Shown one piece after another: positions 6,521 through 7,572 of a DNA stretch of 7,572 bases. The DNA is from CSP1-8 sp049688015 (lineage in GTDB: Bacteria; Desulfobacterota; Deferrimicrobia; Deferrimicrobiales; Deferrimicrobiaceae). Under the pieces are notes generated by a model. The model was given only the letters and a program-made list of their open reading frames with translations. It was not told the origin of the DNA and ran no database searches. A program made the position numbers and the translations under genes. Positions within the stretch are counted from its first letter, which is position 1, and every line of letters begins with the position of its first letter. The stretch is taken from NCBI GenBank assembly GCA_049688015.1, contig JBAVJZ010000102.1:1-7572 (forward strand), written 5' to 3'.

Positions 6521-6733
6521 GTGGCTTCCTGGGGGAAAATCCTTCTGGTCTTCGGCCTGGTTCTGGCCGGCACGGGGCTTCTGCTCCTCCTGTTCGACAA
6601 GGCAGGCTGGGTCGGCAGGCTGCCCGGAGACATCCTCGTCAGGCGGAAAAACTTCACCTTCTACTTTCCTCTTGCCACGAGCGTACTGATCAGTGTTGTC
6701 CTTACCCTTCTGTTCTGGCTGTTCCGCAAGTAG
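6521..6733 (+). CDS. DUF2905 family small membrane protein
   Basis: 70 residues from GTG 6521, with GGGGGGAG (6506-6512) 8 nt upstream. It has two membrane helices, residues ~6-25 (ILLVFGLVLAGTGLLLLLF) and ~48-68 (YFPLATSVLISVVLTLLFWLF). The connecting loop holds the family signature GRLPGDILVRRKNFTFYFP (32-50). The length and the conserved loop fit DUF2905 exactly. Function is unknown; it should lie in the inner membrane. It starts 14 nt after the DUF4197 gene and closes this operon. No clear terminator follows: TCCTGT/ACAGGA (6735-6758) is a weak 6-bp dyad without a T-run. Confidence 0.92.
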   Translation: MASWGKILLVFGLVLAGTGLLLLLFDKAGWVGRLPGDILVRRKNFTFYFPLATSVLISVVLTLLFWLFRK

Positions 6734-6734
6734 C

Positions 6735-6800
6735 TCCTGTTGTTCCCAAGCCACAGGAAGCGTTGCACGGATGCGACACACAAAGATGTTCCCTGCACAG
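6735..6800 (+). promoter_or_regulatory. Possible activator-binding repeats upstream of the lpxC sigma-54 promoter
   Basis: TGTTCCC occurs at 6741-6747 and 6787-6793, each closely followed by CACAG (6752-6756 and 6796-6800). The first copy lies inside a TCCTGT-N12-ACAGGA dyad (6735-6758). Relative to the predicted start near 6875 these sit about 75-140 bp upstream, the usual place for enhancer-binding-protein sites. The repeats are short, so chance is not excluded. Confidence 0.3.
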
Positions 6801-6848
6801 TAAGGGGATAACTGCTTGAAATAACAGTCTTTACCTTTTGCGCCTACC

Positions 6849-6864
6849 TGGCACGCCGTTTGCA
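6849..6864 (+). promoter_or_regulatory. Sigma-54 (RpoN) -24/-12 promoter of lpxC
   Basis: TGGCACGCCGTTTGCA matches the consensus TGGCACG-N4-TTGCA at every defined base. The GG (6850-6851) and GC (6862-6863) are separated by exactly 10 bp, the spacing sigma-54 requires. Transcription would begin near 6875, leaving a leader of about 25 nt that contains the lpxC ribosome binding site. Such promoters need an ATP-hydrolysing enhancer-binding activator. No such activator gene is in the window. Confidence 0.85.
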
Positions 6865-6899
6865 AAACAAAAGAACAGAATTTTCATCGGGAGAATGGG

Positions 6900-7572
6900 A
6901 TGAACGTTTTCCAGCATACGGTTTCGAAGCCGCTTTCCTTTACCGGCATAGGGCTCCATACCGGAATGGGTACCCGGGCACGAATTCTTCCTGCGGACCC
7001 CGATACCGGGATCGTCTTCCTCCGAAAGGACACGAACACCGAAATTCCCGCGCGGGTGGAGAACGTGGTCGAAACGGCCTACGCGACAGTGCTTTCCGCA
7101 GGTGGCGCGAAAGTCTCCACGGTGGAACATTTTCTTGCCGCGCTCTACGGGATGGAGATCGACAACGCGCTGATCGAGGTGGACGGGCCGGAACTCCCGA
7201 TCCTGGACGGCAGCGCACTCGAGATTTCCCGTGCGATTGCGGCTGCCGGCCCTGCACGGCAGGACGTCCGCAGGAAGTTCCTGCGGGTCTGGGAGAACGA
7301 CAAGATCCGGCAGAACGGGTCGATGGTAATCCTCTCCCCCGGCGTGGAAATGGAAATATTGGTGACGGTCGACTTCCCGGCGAGCGCCATCGGGAGGCAG
7401 TGGGCGAAGATAACCCTTACTCCCGAGAGCTTCCTCAAGGAAATCGCCCCCGCGAGGACTTTCGTCCTCCGGGAGCAGATCGACGCCCTTCGCGCGGCCG
7501 GTCTTGCCAAGGGGGGATCGCTCGATAACGCGATCGTCGTCGAGGGCGACAAGGTGCACAATACGGAAGGAC
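6900..7572 (+). CDS. lpxC: UDP-3-O-acyl-N-acetylglucosamine deacetylase LpxC, 3' partial
   Basis: The frame runs from ATG 6900 (GGGAG at 6889-6893, 6-nt spacing) off the end of the window; 224 residues are visible of a usual ~300. LpxC removes the acetyl group from UDP-3-O-acyl-GlcNAc, the committed step of lipid A synthesis, in the cytosol with a bound zinc. Visible signatures are QHTVSKPLSFTGIGLHTG (5-22), TVEHFLAAL (74-82, with Glu76 as the catalytic base and His77 as the first zinc ligand), VDGPELPILDGSA (94-106), ARTFVLREQID (185-195) and GGSLDNAIVV (205-214). The remaining zinc ligands (His and Asp of the HxxxD motif) lie beyond the window. It is separated from the upstream operon by 166 nt and has its own sigma-54 promoter. 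Identification is secure. Confidence 0.96.
   Translation, partial: MNVFQHTVSKPLSFTGIGLHTGMGTRARILPADPDTGIVFLRKDTNTEIPARVENVVETAYATVLSAGGAKVSTVEHFLAALYGMEIDNALIEVDGPELPILDGSALEISRAIAAAGPARQDVRRKFLRVWENDKIRQNGSMVILSPGVEMEILVTVDFPASAIGRQWAKITLTPESFLKEIAPARTFVLREQIDALRAAGLAKGGSLDNAIVVEGDKVHNTEG

Noticed and set aside
6735..6758. Possible intrinsic terminator after the DUF2905 gene.
   Set aside because: A 6-bp stem with a 12-nt loop and no T-run is too weak; it is better read as a protein-binding dyad.

Overview
The window is GC-rich chromosomal DNA from a Gram-negative bacterium. The envelope genes (lpxC, an exported DUF4197 protein), the GTG starts and the gene order suggest a deltaproteobacterial (Desulfobacterota/Geobacter-like) lineage. 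That placement is inference, since no rRNA or other phylogenetic marker was compared. There are no tRNAs, rRNAs, insertion sequences or CRISPR arrays.

Region 1 (1-3116, + strand) holds the 3' part of a large regulator. It has the helical end of a MalT-type ATPase, a long TPR-like region, and a C-terminal winged helix plus BTAD (SARP-type) module. Two very small genes follow that are clear paralogues of each other. They are probably a regulator and its accessory proteins, function unknown.

Region 2 (3117-4095) is the least explained part. A minus-strand reading frame (3641 to 3189) has a good ribosome binding site. It carries a 16-residue motif twice, and the codon differences between the copies are mostly silent, which supports coding on that strand. 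Between its start and ruvA lies about 440 bp of comparatively AT-rich DNA with short palindromes and a sigma-54-like site, but no convincing gene. ruvC, which often precedes ruvA, is not here.

Region 3 (4096-6733, + strand) is a tight gene string: ruvA, ruvB (Holliday-junction branch migration), an exported DUF4197 protein and a small DUF2905 membrane protein. Gaps are 28, 1 and 14 nt.

Region 4 (6734-7572) starts a new transcription unit. A textbook -24/-12 sigma-54 promoter (6849-6864) lies just upstream of lpxC, the committed enzyme of lipid A synthesis, which runs off the end of the window. Putting lpxC under sigma-54 control is the most interesting regulatory observation. The upstream 115 bp contains repeats that could be activator sites.
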